A stretch of 8,046 nt of DNA from Desulfobulbaceae bacterium (GTDB lineage Bacteria; Desulfobacterota; Desulfobulbia; Desulfobulbales; Desulfobulbaceae), in the NCBI GenBank assembly GCA_011322715.1, contig DRLX01000338.1:1-8046 (forward strand). The letters run 5' to 3'. The notes under the pieces were generated by a model that made no database searches, was not told the DNA's origin, and was given only the letters and a program-made list of their open reading frames with translations. A program made the position numbers and the translations under genes. Below, in pieces: positions 1 through 6,742 of the stretch (positions are counted from its first letter, which is position 1; each line of letters begins with the position of its first letter).

Positions 1-55
1 AAATTCTATTTTCCTTGATTCGACGACCAGCTACACAGCCTCACATGGTGGTCAA

Positions 56-104
56 GTTCAAGGGTGCACGTATCACTTGAACCCGGACACGAAAATATTT
101 CGTG
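56..104. promoter_or_regulatory. two inverted repeats upstream of the metzincin-like/K+ channel operon
   Basis: Two perfect inverted repeats lie next to each other in the 147-bp leader. The first is GTTCAAG (56-62) and CTTGAAC (76-82) with a 13-nt centre. The second is CACGAAA (88-94) and TTTCGTG (98-104) with a 3-nt ATA centre. Neither is followed by a long T run, so they look more like operator sites, or the end of an upstream transcript, than a strong intrinsic terminator. TTGAAC at 77-82 could serve as a -35 box, but I find no well-spaced -10. A regulatory role is inferred from position only. Confidence 0.3.
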
Positions 105-147
105 AAAAGAACAATATCACCCTGTCTACTACCAGGTACTCGAGCAT

Positions 148-1314
148 ATGGCGGACACCACTCTCCAACCGGACAACGACCGGCCTCTCCTGACAATAGG
201 CGTGGCCCTGGATGCCGCAGAATCGCAAGAGGTACACCGCGCCGCCCGGGAAGTGGCGGAAGAGTTGGAGCGGTCGCTGCAACATGATTTACCTGATTTT
301 CAATGGATTTTTCGGGTGCTGCCCCGGCATGATTTTCCCAGGGAAACGCCCCAGGACCCGTTGGCCCTGCTGGAATTCGGTTCGGATATCAAGATTGAGT
401 ATGGCTTTGATTTTCTGCTGGTAGTGACCTCGTGTCCTCTCCTGGCCAGGTTTGATCAGGCCACCAGCGGTGTTCCGTCCAGCATGCTTGAGACCGGGGT
501 TATCTCCATGGCCCGGATGCTTGACCTTGAAAACGTAACGGCAACCCGCAAAGCTGTTCTCGGCCTCTGCCGCCATGTTCTTGGCCATCTCTTTGATCTG
601 GACCATAATGATACGTCGGTCATGCAGCCCCGGGAATTCTGGACCGACCGGGAACCGCTGGACTGGAGCGAAGAAGAGAAGCGGCGAATGGTTGATTTTC
701 TGCAGGATATTGCCGATCCCCGTCTTGAAGAAACAGCAACCGCCGGTAAAACGGAGTGGAAATTTTATTGCCAGGTCCTTGCCGGAGACGGCCTTGCTCT
801 TGCCCGGGAGATCCTGTTCTTTCGCTCCTGGCGAATGATGCTCCACCTCGGAAGATTCACCGCCGCCACCGCCGTTTCCGTCATTTTTCTCTTCCTCAGC
901 GCCGAGGCCTGGGAGCTGGGAGCAGCCATCCACTCCGACTGGCTCAATCTCATCGTTGTCGCCATCCTTTTGCTTGCCACCCTTTCCCTGTACTTCGGTC
1001 AGAATCTGCAGGCGGTCGGCCGATCAGACAAAATGATGGAACAGGCGGTCCGTTCCCGGGTTATTCTCTTTGGCACTCTGATGGTGGGTATGATTTCCTT
1101 CTGGATAAATCTCTTTCTGATCTCCCTTGCGGTCATCCGGATAATGCCGGATTCCGTGCTTGCAGGCTGGGCAGGTCTCGGCGGCCAACAGCTACCGGCA
1201 TTCCACTTTGCCCGCCTCATGGCAACCTTTGGTATCCTTGCCTCCGCCCTCGGTGGTAACCTGGAAGAGGAGCATGATCTCAAGGCAGTTCTTATTTATA
1301 CTGAGGAGACATGA
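148..1314 (+). CDS. membrane protein with degenerate metzincin-like (archaemetzincin-type) N-terminal domain
   Basis: This 388-residue protein is of unknown function. Residues about 10-190 form a soluble domain containing H143-V-L-G-H147-L-F-D-L-D-H153 followed by SVM at 157-159. That layout matches the metzincin HExxHxxGxxH motif and its downstream Met-turn, most like archaemetzincins. The catalytic Glu is replaced by V144 and the motif Gly by D150. The three zinc-binding His are kept, so metal binding is plausible but hydrolysis doubtful. Residues about 231-252, 266-285 and 304-331 are clear membrane helices, and 353-371 is a weaker fourth. No signal peptide is visible, so the N-terminal domain is probably cytoplasmic. 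The ATG at 148 is the only sensible start: an in-frame stop lies at 103-105 and the next Met is residue 113. The ribosome binding site is weak (AGG at 134-136). The stop codon overlaps the start of the K+ channel gene. Being coding is very likely; the metzincin assignment rests on the motif alone. Confidence 0.8.
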   Translation: MADTTLQPDNDRPLLTIGVALDAAESQEVHRAAREVAEELERSLQHDLPDFQWIFRVLPRHDFPRETPQDPLALLEFGSDIKIEYGFDFLLVVTSCPLLARFDQATSGVPSSMLETGVISMARMLDLENVTATRKAVLGLCRHVLGHLFDLDHNDTSVMQPREFWTDREPLDWSEEEKRRMVDFLQDIADPRLEETATAGKTEWKFYCQVLAGDGLALAREILFFRSWRMMLHLGRFTAATAVSVIFLFLSAEAWELGAAIHSDWLNLIVVAILLLATLSLYFGQNLQAVGRSDKMMEQAVRSRVILFGTLMVGMISFWINLFLISLAVIRIMPDSVLAGWAGLGGQQLPAFHFARLMATFGILASALGGNLEEEHDLKAVLIYTEET

Positions 1315-2273
1315 TCAGAGGCAAAAGTACATCTCAGTCTGTGCGTGTCCGCATCTATCGTTTCCTCCACCTGCTGGGACCGGAGGTAGAAAAAAAACTC
1401 CATTCCAGATGCATGGTTCTGTTGGTACTTGCCAGTGCCGTTGCCCTGGTGTTATCCAGCGAACCGTCCATCGCCGACCATTATTTTCTCCTGTTCATGA
1501 TTTTGGAGGCCTTTGCCTCCTCAATTTTTCTGCTGGAATACCTGCTGAGGCTCTGGAGCAGTCCTGAGCAAGATTTGAACCGATCTACTCTGTCCTGTCG
1601 TCTCCATTACGTTTTTTCCGTTATGGGGTTGGTGGATCTGGCCTCATTTCTTCCCTTTTTTCTTCTGGCGTCCGGATATGACCAGACATCAGTCCTCATT
1701 CTCCTCCAGCTGATGCGGCTGTTCAAACTGACCCGGTATTCCCCCGCCTTCGGTCTGCTCGCCGATGTTCTCAAGGATGAAGCGGAATCTCTGCTGGTGG
1801 CGATTACCCTGATGTTTATCATCTTCATTTTCGCCTCGGTGGGTATCTACACCTTCGAACATGAGGTACAGCCGGAGGCCTTCGGTTCCATTCCCCATGC
1901 CATGTGGTGGGCCATCGTGACACTGACCACGGTTGGTTATGGTGACGTGACCCCGGTAACTGTTTATGGAAAGATTTTTGCCACCCTGATCACCATTGTC
2001 GGTGTCGGCCTGGTGTCCCTGCCCGCAGGCATTATTGCCTCCGGCTTCACCGAACAATTACGTCTGCGAAGGGAACGCTTCCAGTCGGAAGTGGAACAAT
2101 TGATCGATGAAGACGGAGAGCTGACGGAACAGGACCTGGCTGACCTGAATACAGACCGGAAAGAGCTGGGTCTGAACAGTGACAAGGCGCAACTTATCAT
2201 CTCCCAGGTTAAAAACCGGGAACAGGGATACCGAAGAAAATATCAAGCGAAAAATCCCGATAAAGAGGAGTGA
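1311..2273 (+). CDS. voltage-gated-type potassium channel (six-TM, Ion_trans family)
   Basis: This is a 320-residue inner-membrane K+ channel subunit, expected to act as a tetramer. The order is a short cytoplasmic N-terminus, S1 about 33-49, S2 58-81 (acidic E76), S3 100-120 (D109), S4 127-145, S5 158-181, pore helix 194-206, selectivity filter TVGYGD 207-212, and S6 218-245. The filter signature is diagnostic of K+ selectivity. S4 carries R136, K139 and R142 at three-residue spacing, as in voltage sensors, although with few charges, so gating strength is uncertain. The C-terminus (246-320) is charged and helical, lacks a recognisable RCK/TrkA-N or cyclic-nucleotide-binding domain, and contains an acidic stretch around 263-272. 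The start ATG overlaps the upstream TGA (ATGA) and has AGGAG at 1304-1308 just before it, indicating translational coupling with the metzincin-like gene. An eight-A run at 1390-1397 falls in the KK codons near residues 28-29. Confidence 0.93.
   Translation: MIRGKSTSQSVRVRIYRFLHLLGPEVEKKLHSRCMVLLVLASAVALVLSSEPSIADHYFLLFMILEAFASSIFLLEYLLRLWSSPEQDLNRSTLSCRLHYVFSVMGLVDLASFLPFFLLASGYDQTSVLILLQLMRLFKLTRYSPAFGLLADVLKDEAESLLVAITLMFIIFIFASVGIYTFEHEVQPEAFGSIPHAMWWAIVTLTTVGYGDVTPVTVYGKIFATLITIVGVGLVSLPAGIIASGFTEQLRLRRERFQSEVEQLIDEDGELTEQDLADLNTDRKELGLNSDKAQLIISQVKNREQGYRRKYQAKNPDKEE
2265..2270 (+). promoter_or_regulatory. ribosome binding site deciding the PsiE-family start
   Basis: GAGGAG ends 8 nt before the ATG at 2279, an ideal Shine-Dalgarno position. 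The alternative in-frame GTG at 2270 overlaps this site and would have no ribosome binding site of its own, so ATG 2279 is preferred. Confidence 0.7.
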
Positions 2274-2278
2274 AACAG

Positions 2279-2773
2279 ATGGATAACAGCGAGGGAAAAA
2301 AACAGGCCTGGGTTGTCAGGGCCTATGAAAAATATGAAGACATTGTGTCCATCGGTCTGACCGGCCTGATTGCCGTCATCGTCTTAATCGCCTTTGTTCG
2401 TCTTACTGTCGATATTTACCAAATGCTGCTGATCGGCATGCTTGATCCCCTGGACCATAAGGTTTTCAAGCATATTTTCGGTATGATCATGACCCTGTTG
2501 ATAGCCATGGAATTCAAACATTCCATCGTCAAGGTGATTGAACGAAAAGACCATGTCGTGCAGGTCAAAACCGTCCTGCTGATAGCCCTGCTGGCCCTAT
2601 CGAGAAAATTTATCATCCTGGATATCAAAACCATGAACCCCGTCAGTCTGGCGGCGCTGGCGCTCAGTGTCCTCGCACTTGGAGTCGTCTATCGATTGAT
2701 TCGAGAGGATAAGCATACCCGTGCCGATAAACCAAAGGACCACAGCCGGACCCATGCGTGGGATGAAGAGTAA
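2279..2773 (+). CDS. PsiE-family (phosphate-starvation-inducible E-like) membrane protein
   Basis: This 164-residue protein has four predicted membrane helices: about 25-47, 62-77, 96-108 and 121-140. Family resemblance comes from the size, the helix layout and the conserved SRKFIILD stretch (108-115) after helix 3, typical of PsiE-like proteins. The family is named from the phosphate-starvation-induced E. coli gene, but its biochemical role is not established. The ends are charged and predicted cytoplasmic, and the tail after 145 is hydrophilic. I start it at ATG 2279 because of the well-placed GAGGAG; a GTG at 2270 would overlap the K+ channel stop and add three residues. It is the third gene of the operon, 5 bp after the channel. 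Its TAA stop is the first three bases of a 23-bp repeat, so the original C-terminus may have been slightly altered when the repeat arrived. A seven-A run (2296-2302) lies in codons 6-8. Confidence 0.85.
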   Translation: MDNSEGKKQAWVVRAYEKYEDIVSIGLTGLIAVIVLIAFVRLTVDIYQMLLIGMLDPLDHKVFKHIFGMIMTLLIAMEFKHSIVKVIERKDHVVQVKTVLLIALLALSRKFIILDIKTMNPVSLAALALSVLALGVVYRLIREDKHTRADKPKDHSRTHAWDEE

Positions 2774-2793
2774 CCCGCATATTTCACAAGCGA
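2771..2793. repeat. 23-bp direct repeat, copy 1
   Basis: The sequence begins TAACCCGCATAT and ends CACAAGCGA, and is identical over all 23 bases to the copy at 3275-3297. It contributes the TAA stop of the PsiE-family gene. Flanking bases differ between copies (GAAGAG before this one, ACCTTT before the other), so the identity is confined to the repeat. On the minus strand one frame reads ACEICG, a peptide I recall at the ends of many predicted ORFs in Desulfobacterota. That recollection suggests a dispersed genomic repeat. Confidence 0.85.
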
Positions 2794-2848
2794 ACTGCTG
2801 CAAGGCCCGAAACGATCCACATTCCGGGCAAGGGATTGATACAAAATG

Positions 2849-3262
2849 TTATTTTTCTGGAGTGGAAGGTGCATCATTGATCGAGTTGTCCGGATCGGTG
2901 GGCAGCAATTCGATATTGAAATGACGGGCCAGGGCAAACAGTCCGGGCAGGGTCACAAAGGCGAAGGGAAGGATAGAGACGGTCACGACGCTCAGTTCCC
3001 CAAGTATCCGTTTCAAGGCTTCGTTGGCCTGCGCCTGTTCTTTCTTCCCGGCCTGGTGTTTGAGTAGCCGACGATAGGTGGTGACAACCAGGCGTGCATC
3101 AGCACCATCCCGTGCCAGGGCCCGCTTGATCAACAGCAGCAGGTTGATAATCCGCCGATGTACCTCCTGAGGTCTGATGTCGGTGTGCCAGTGCTGCTCC
3201 AACTGCCGCAACAGCTGTCCGGCGTCTCCCTCCAACTTCGAATGTATCACCGACCCTTTCAT
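2849..3262 (-). CDS. small LETM1-like membrane-associated protein
   Basis: This 137-residue protein has a mostly helical, basic N-terminal part (about 15-85) and one hydrophobic segment at 88-112. That segment is followed by ARHFNIELLPT, giving the pattern ILP-x-hydrophobic-LP-x-hydrophobic-FNIELLP. It resembles the core of bacterial LETM1-like proteins, where a helix and a charged linker end in G/N-I-D/E-hydrophobic-LP-S. In mitochondria, LETM1 proteins act in cation/proton exchange and ribosome association; the role of the short bacterial forms is unknown. The C-terminal 15 residues are polar. The ATG at 3262 is the only start, because an in-frame TGA immediately precedes it, and AAAGG (3271-3275) lies 8 nt upstream. 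The gene converges on the K+ channel operon, is transcribed in the same direction as the ftsH-permease pair, and sits between two identical 23-bp repeats. The coding call is good; the family call is moderate. Confidence 0.7.
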   Translation of the reverse strand: MKGSVIHSKLEGDAGQLLRQLEQHWHTDIRPQEVHRRIINLLLLIKRALARDGADARLVVTTYRRLLKHQAGKKEQAQANEALKRILGELSVVTVSILPFAFVTLPGLFALARHFNIELLPTDPDNSINDAPSTPEK

Positions 3263-3274
3263 TCATCACACCTT

Positions 3275-3297
3275 TAACCCGCATATTTCACAAGCGA
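3275..3297. repeat. 23-bp direct repeat, copy 2
   Basis: This copy is identical to 2771-2793 and in the same orientation, 504 bp away. It lies immediately upstream of the LETM1-like gene, and its first base is also the outer base of that gene's AAAGG ribosome binding site. Together the two copies bracket the gene. Two copies without regular spacers rule out a CRISPR array. Confidence 0.85.
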
Positions 3298-3305
3298 TTA
3301 CACGG

Positions 3306-3340
3306 AAAAAACGGCCTTCATTTCCTCTCCCGGGCAGGCC
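3306..3340 (-). terminator. candidate weak intrinsic terminator of the ftsH-permease operon
   Basis: Read on the minus strand, GGCCT (3340-3336) and AGGCC (3317-3313) form a 5-bp GC-rich stem around an 18-nt loop. One G and six T (3311-3306) follow. It lies 99 bp beyond the permease stop. The stem is short and the loop long, so termination may be inefficient. A CCCGGG inside the loop could add pairing. Confidence 0.3.
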
Positions 3341-3430
3341 TTTTCCACCCTGGTTTGAAACATAAAAAATAGACTTCACCGGCACAAGAGACTCCACAGG
3401 ACCACGGTGGACAGACAGCGGATAATCGAC

Positions 3431-3446
3431 AATCGTGGTCACGATT
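3431..3446. repeat. 16-bp perfect palindrome over the permease stop codon
   Basis: AATCGTG (3431-3437) and CACGATT (3440-3446) are perfect inverted repeats with a 2-bp centre. The minus-strand stop codon of the permease (3441-3439) lies inside it. No T run follows on either strand, so it is not a classical terminator. It might be an mRNA 3'-end hairpin or chance. Confidence 0.35.
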
Positions 3447-4773
3447 CCATCCATTCTATCTCGCGCTTGATCCAGCGTCGTTTGGAAAACAGTACCTCGG
3501 CACAGAACACCGCCAGATACAGACCGCCTATCCAGTAGAGGCTGGCCCGGTTGGACTGAAAGAGGTATACCAGCAGGGCCAGCCAGGATGCCAGGGAACA
3601 GGCCAGCCCGGCGACCGCTACCCCGATACTTGCTTCAATCCTGGCCCGCAACCGCAGGGCGGAAAGATTGATGGCGGCAAAGATCAGCAAAAAGGTGGAA
3701 CTGGCAAAGGACGAAATGATGGTCAGGTTGGCCAAATTGACAAAGACAATCGTCAGACCGGTGATGACCAGCAGACTGACCCAGGGAATATTGTTCTGCT
3801 TGCGGCGAAAGGCAAAAACCGCAGGCAGGGCCTTTTCCGTGGCCATGACCATACCGAGACGGGCGGTGCCGAACATGGTGGCATTGATGGCCGAAGCGGT
3901 TGAAAACAGGGCTGCCAGGCCAATGAGCTGAAATCCGGCCTTCCCAAGAAATGGTTTAGCGGCCACGGCCAGGGCATACTCCTTGTAGCGAACCACCTGC
4001 TCCGGCAGCAGGTTACCCACTGCAACCAGGGAGACAAGGACATACACCGCAATGGTGATGCAGATGGACCAGAGTATGCCCCGATGCAGATTGCGTTGCG
4101 GATCCACCATCTCGTTGGCGGCATTGGGGATCAGCTCAAACCCCTCGTAGGCGACAAAAATCAGGGCCGCTCCCATGACAACTCCGCCATATCCCTGATT
4201 AAAGATAGGCAGCAAATGGTCCGGCTTTGCGTAAAACAGGCCGATGGAGCCGAAGAGAAAAAGAATCAACATCTTGACTGTTACAATAATCAGTTCGCTG
4301 GTGCCGCTGGCCTTGACCCCGTAGAGATTGATCCCCAAAAAGGTGAGCAGGATCAGGGATTCAAGAAGATGATGCATGCCCGGAACCTGCCCTGCCCCAC
4401 CAAGCATGGCGGTGCCGTAGACGCCGAAGGTAAAGGAATAAAGCGCCATGGTGCCGATATAGCCGACCAGGAGCAGCCAGCCACCCATCCCCGAAACATT
4501 TGGATGCTTGAAGGCATGCTCCAGATAGGTAAAGGAACCTCCGTCGGAACGGAAGGCGATGCCGAGGCGGGCGTAGGAGATACCGGTCAGCAGGGCTACG
4601 ATACCGCCAAGGGCAAAGGCAATGGGCGCCGCATGGCCGGCTTGTACGATGGCAAGGCCGAGGACGGAAAAAATCCCACCGCCTACCATGCCGCCGACCC
4701 CCATGGCAATGACTTCTTTTAAGGTGAGCAACTCCTGCGAAGAGGTCGATTTGTCCTGTCTATTATCCGCCAT
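3439..4773 (-). CDS. APC-superfamily amino-acid/polyamine permease
   Basis: This is a 444-residue inner-membrane secondary transporter with about 12 helices. Helix 1 carries the substrate-binding glycine-rich break MGVGGMVGGGIFSVLG (24-39). The TM6 region FVAYEGFELIPNAANEM (206-222), followed by VDPQRNLHRGI, is the other hallmark of the family, compare the FxAYxGFExxxNxAEExxxPxRxxPxAI pattern. Substrate cannot be read from the sequence; amino acids are the usual cargo. I start it at ATG 4773. Upstream in the same frame the ORF stays open through the antisense-free end of ftsH, but that extension is simply ftsH sequence in another frame and lacks family resemblance. The start lies 4 bp after the ftsH stop: the TAA and AAGGA overlap as TAAGGATATG, leaving only one base between AAGGA and the ATG. 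Initiation therefore probably depends on ribosomes finishing ftsH. Its end coincides with a palindrome. Confidence 0.9.
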   Translation of the reverse strand: MADNRQDKSTSSQELLTLKEVIAMGVGGMVGGGIFSVLGLAIVQAGHAAPIAFALGGIVALLTGISYARLGIAFRSDGGSFTYLEHAFKHPNVSGMGGWLLLVGYIGTMALYSFTFGVYGTAMLGGAGQVPGMHHLLESLILLTFLGINLYGVKASGTSELIIVTVKMLILFLFGSIGLFYAKPDHLLPIFNQGYGGVVMGAALIFVAYEGFELIPNAANEMVDPQRNLHRGILWSICITIAVYVLVSLVAVGNLLPEQVVRYKEYALAVAAKPFLGKAGFQLIGLAALFSTASAINATMFGTARLGMVMATEKALPAVFAFRRKQNNIPWVSLLVITGLTIVFVNLANLTIISSFASSTFLLIFAAINLSALRLRARIEASIGVAVAGLACSLASWLALLVYLFQSNRASLYWIGGLYLAVFCAEVLFSKRRWIKREIEWMES

Positions 4774-4777
4774 ATCC

Positions 4778-6679
4778 TTATTGGTCAGCCGGCTCTTCAA
4801 CCTGACTGATAACCTCGTCCACCTCTTCGCCGCTGATAACTTCTTTTTCCTCAAGACGAGTGGCCAAGGCTTCCAGAAACTTTCTCTTTTCCGTAAGAAT
4901 TGTGGTGGCCCGTTGATGCTGTTCTTCAACGAGTTCACGGGCCTCCTCGTCAATCATCTGCGCTGTGGCCTCGCTGAAATTACGTTCCTCCTGTCCCTGG
5001 ATGCCCAGATATTGCAGCTCCTGATGTTTGCCGTAGGTCAGCGGGCCGAGCTTCTTGCTCATACCCAGACGGGTAATCATGGAGCGGGCAATCTCCGAGG
5101 CCCGTTCAAGATCATTGGAGGCACCACTTGAAATATCTCCAAAAACAATCTCTTCCGCTACCCGGCCGCCGAGAAGAATAGCAATCTGATCTTTCAGCTC
5201 CGCCTCTGTGGAGAGAAATTTTTCCTCCACAGGGAGCTGCATGGTATAGCCAAGAGCGGCAACACCGCGGGGAATAATCGAAACCTTGTGCACCGGTTCA
5301 CCGGTGGGAACGGTCACCGCAACCAGAGTATGTCCGGATTCATGGAAGGCAACCCGATGCTTTTCATCCGAATTGAGTGCCCGATGTTTTTTCTCCGGTC
5401 CGGCAATAATCCGGTCGATGGCGGCCTCAAAATCGGCCATGGCAACCGCATCCGCCTTGCGGCGCAGGGCTTGGATGGCCGCCTCATTACAGATATTTTC
5501 CAAATCGGCACCGGTAAATCCAGGCGTCCGCTGGGCCACAACCTTCAAATCCACATCATCGCCCATTGTCAGTCTCTTGGAGTGCAGTTTAAGGATGGCC
5601 TCTCTGTCCTTGAGATCAGGTTTATCCACCAGGACCTGCCGATCAAAACGACCGGCCCGCATCAGCGCTTTGTCCAGTATTTCCGGACGGTTGGTTGCCG
5701 CCATGACCACCACGCCGGTAGAAGGATCAAAGCCGTCCATTTCCGTCAGAATCTGATTCAGGGTCTGTTCCCGCTCATCATGGCCGCCCATGGCCGGGCC
5801 GATACCGCGTGAACGTCCAATGGCATCCAATTCATCAATAAAAATAATGCAGGGCGCCTTCTTACGGGCCTGCTCAAAGAGTTCCCGCACCCGGGCCGCA
5901 CCGACGCCGACAAACATCTCGATAAATTCGGAACCGCTGATGGAAAAGAAGGGCACTTCCGCCTCACCGGCCACGGCACGGGCCAAAAGCGTTTTACCGG
6001 TACCGGGAGGGCCGACCATGAGCACACCTTTAGGCATGCGGCCGCCCAGTTTCTGGATCTGGGTCGGATCTTTCAGGAAATCGACACTTTCCTTTAGTTC
6101 CTGTTTGGCCTCCTCAAGACCCGCAACATCGTCAAAGGTGACCTTGGGAAGATCTGCGGGATGAATGTGGATTTTATTGCCGATATTAAGTACATCCCTG
6201 CCCATGGAGCCCATGCGCTTGGCCATCCATCCCCAGAACAGGAAAAGCAGACCAAAGGGCAGGACCCAGTTGAGTAAGAATTTTCCCAGCCAGTTTGAAT
6301 TCTGGCGAACGGTATACTTAACCCCGTTCTTTTCGAGATTCATGGCCAGGTCATTATTCCACATCAGCGGTACGGTAATAAACCTGCGCGGTTGATTGGT
6401 TTTTTCATCTTTGAGGGTCAGAGTGCCGGAGATAACCCGATCCGTGACCACGGCCTCGGCCACCTCATGCTTTTTGACATAGGTCAGGAACTGACTGTAG
6501 GGTATTTCTTCCTGCCGGGCCTGCTTATACCCCTGATAAAACTGGAAAGAAATCAGGATAAAGAAAACATACAGCCAAAAAGTAAAATTTGGGCTTTGCC
6601 AGAATTTCTGATTGGTTGTCTTATTGATTTCAATATCCGGTTTTTTGCCGTTGCCGAATGTAAAATTGGACTTTTTCAT
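4778..6679 (-). CDS. ftsH: ATP-dependent zinc metalloprotease FtsH
   Basis: This 633-residue protein (E. coli FtsH has 644) is a membrane-anchored hexameric AAA+ protease that extracts and degrades membrane and short-lived cytosolic proteins. It has TM1 about 33-49, a periplasmic FtsH-extracellular domain about 50-130, and TM2 131-152. The AAA module carries Walker A GPPGTGKT 223-230, pore motif FVG 256-258, Walker B IIFIDE 278-283, and the second region of homology 327-346 with arginines R341 and R344. The M41 peptidase domain has HESGH 446-450 and the probable third zinc ligand D523 in SNDLERA. A charged helical tail ends at 633. All catalytic residues are present. The start ATG has GGGGA about 6 nt upstream. 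The permease gene follows at 4 bp. A TTGCGG/TATTCT promoter candidate lies upstream on the minus strand (6743-6770). Confidence 0.99.
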   Translation of the reverse strand: MKKSNFTFGNGKKPDIEINKTTNQKFWQSPNFTFWLYVFFILISFQFYQGYKQARQEEIPYSQFLTYVKKHEVAEAVVTDRVISGTLTLKDEKTNQPRRFITVPLMWNNDLAMNLEKNGVKYTVRQNSNWLGKFLLNWVLPFGLLFLFWGWMAKRMGSMGRDVLNIGNKIHIHPADLPKVTFDDVAGLEEAKQELKESVDFLKDPTQIQKLGGRMPKGVLMVGPPGTGKTLLARAVAGEAEVPFFSISGSEFIEMFVGVGAARVRELFEQARKKAPCIIFIDELDAIGRSRGIGPAMGGHDEREQTLNQILTEMDGFDPSTGVVVMAATNRPEILDKALMRAGRFDRQVLVDKPDLKDREAILKLHSKRLTMGDDVDLKVVAQRTPGFTGADLENICNEAAIQALRRKADAVAMADFEAAIDRIIAGPEKKHRALNSDEKHRVAFHESGHTLVAVTVPTGEPVHKVSIIPRGVAALGYTMQLPVEEKFLSTEAELKDQIAILLGGRVAEEIVFGDISSGASNDLERASEIARSMITRLGMSKKLGPLTYGKHQELQYLGIQGQEERNFSEATAQMIDEEARELVEEQHQRATTILTEKRKFLEALATRLEEKEVISGEEVDEVISQVEEPADQ

Positions 6680-6725
6680 AGATCATCCCCGGCCTGGTGC
6701 TGCTGGTTATCTTTATAAATTCCTT

Positions 6726-6741
6726 TCCCAATGTTATGGGA
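6726..6741. promoter_or_regulatory. palindrome in the ftsH/DUF389 divergent region
   Basis: TCCCA (6726-6730) and TGGGA (6737-6741) form a 5+5 inverted repeat with a 6-nt centre. It sits just downstream of the proposed ftsH -10 box and upstream of the DUF389 gene, so it is well placed to be an operator for one or both genes. No regulator is identified. Confidence 0.25.
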
Positions 6742-6742
6742 T

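Noticed and set aside
2..193. Open frame running in from the left edge
   Set aside because: It would overlap the metzincin-like gene by 46 bases and its peptide has no recognisable features. A second edge frame ending at 80 is too short to judge. No upstream gene is supported.
289..933. 214-codon minus-strand open frame inside the metzincin-like gene
   Set aside because: It is antisense to a clear gene with domain and membrane-helix structure. Its translation is low-complexity and Gly/Gln-rich, without family features.
2805..2829. GCCCG/CGGGC inverted repeat after the PsiE-family gene as a terminator
   Set aside because: The stem is only 5 bp with a 15-nt loop and no T run on either strand.
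2771..3297. The two 23-bp repeats as a CRISPR array
   Set aside because: Only two copies, separated by a 481-bp gene-containing stretch and not by short spacers; no cas genes.
4084..4722. 212-codon plus-strand open frame opposite the permease
   Set aside because: It is antisense to a confident APC permease. The composition (Gly, Gln, Asp, His rich) is typical of a shadow frame.
4774..4953. Extended permease start inside ftsH (504-residue form)
   Set aside because: The extra N-terminal residues are encoded entirely by out-of-frame ftsH and do not resemble permease N-termini. The ATG at 4773 fits the family.
5288..5812. 174-codon plus-strand open frame opposite ftsH
   Set aside because: It is antisense to the most conserved part of ftsH and has no recognisable domain.
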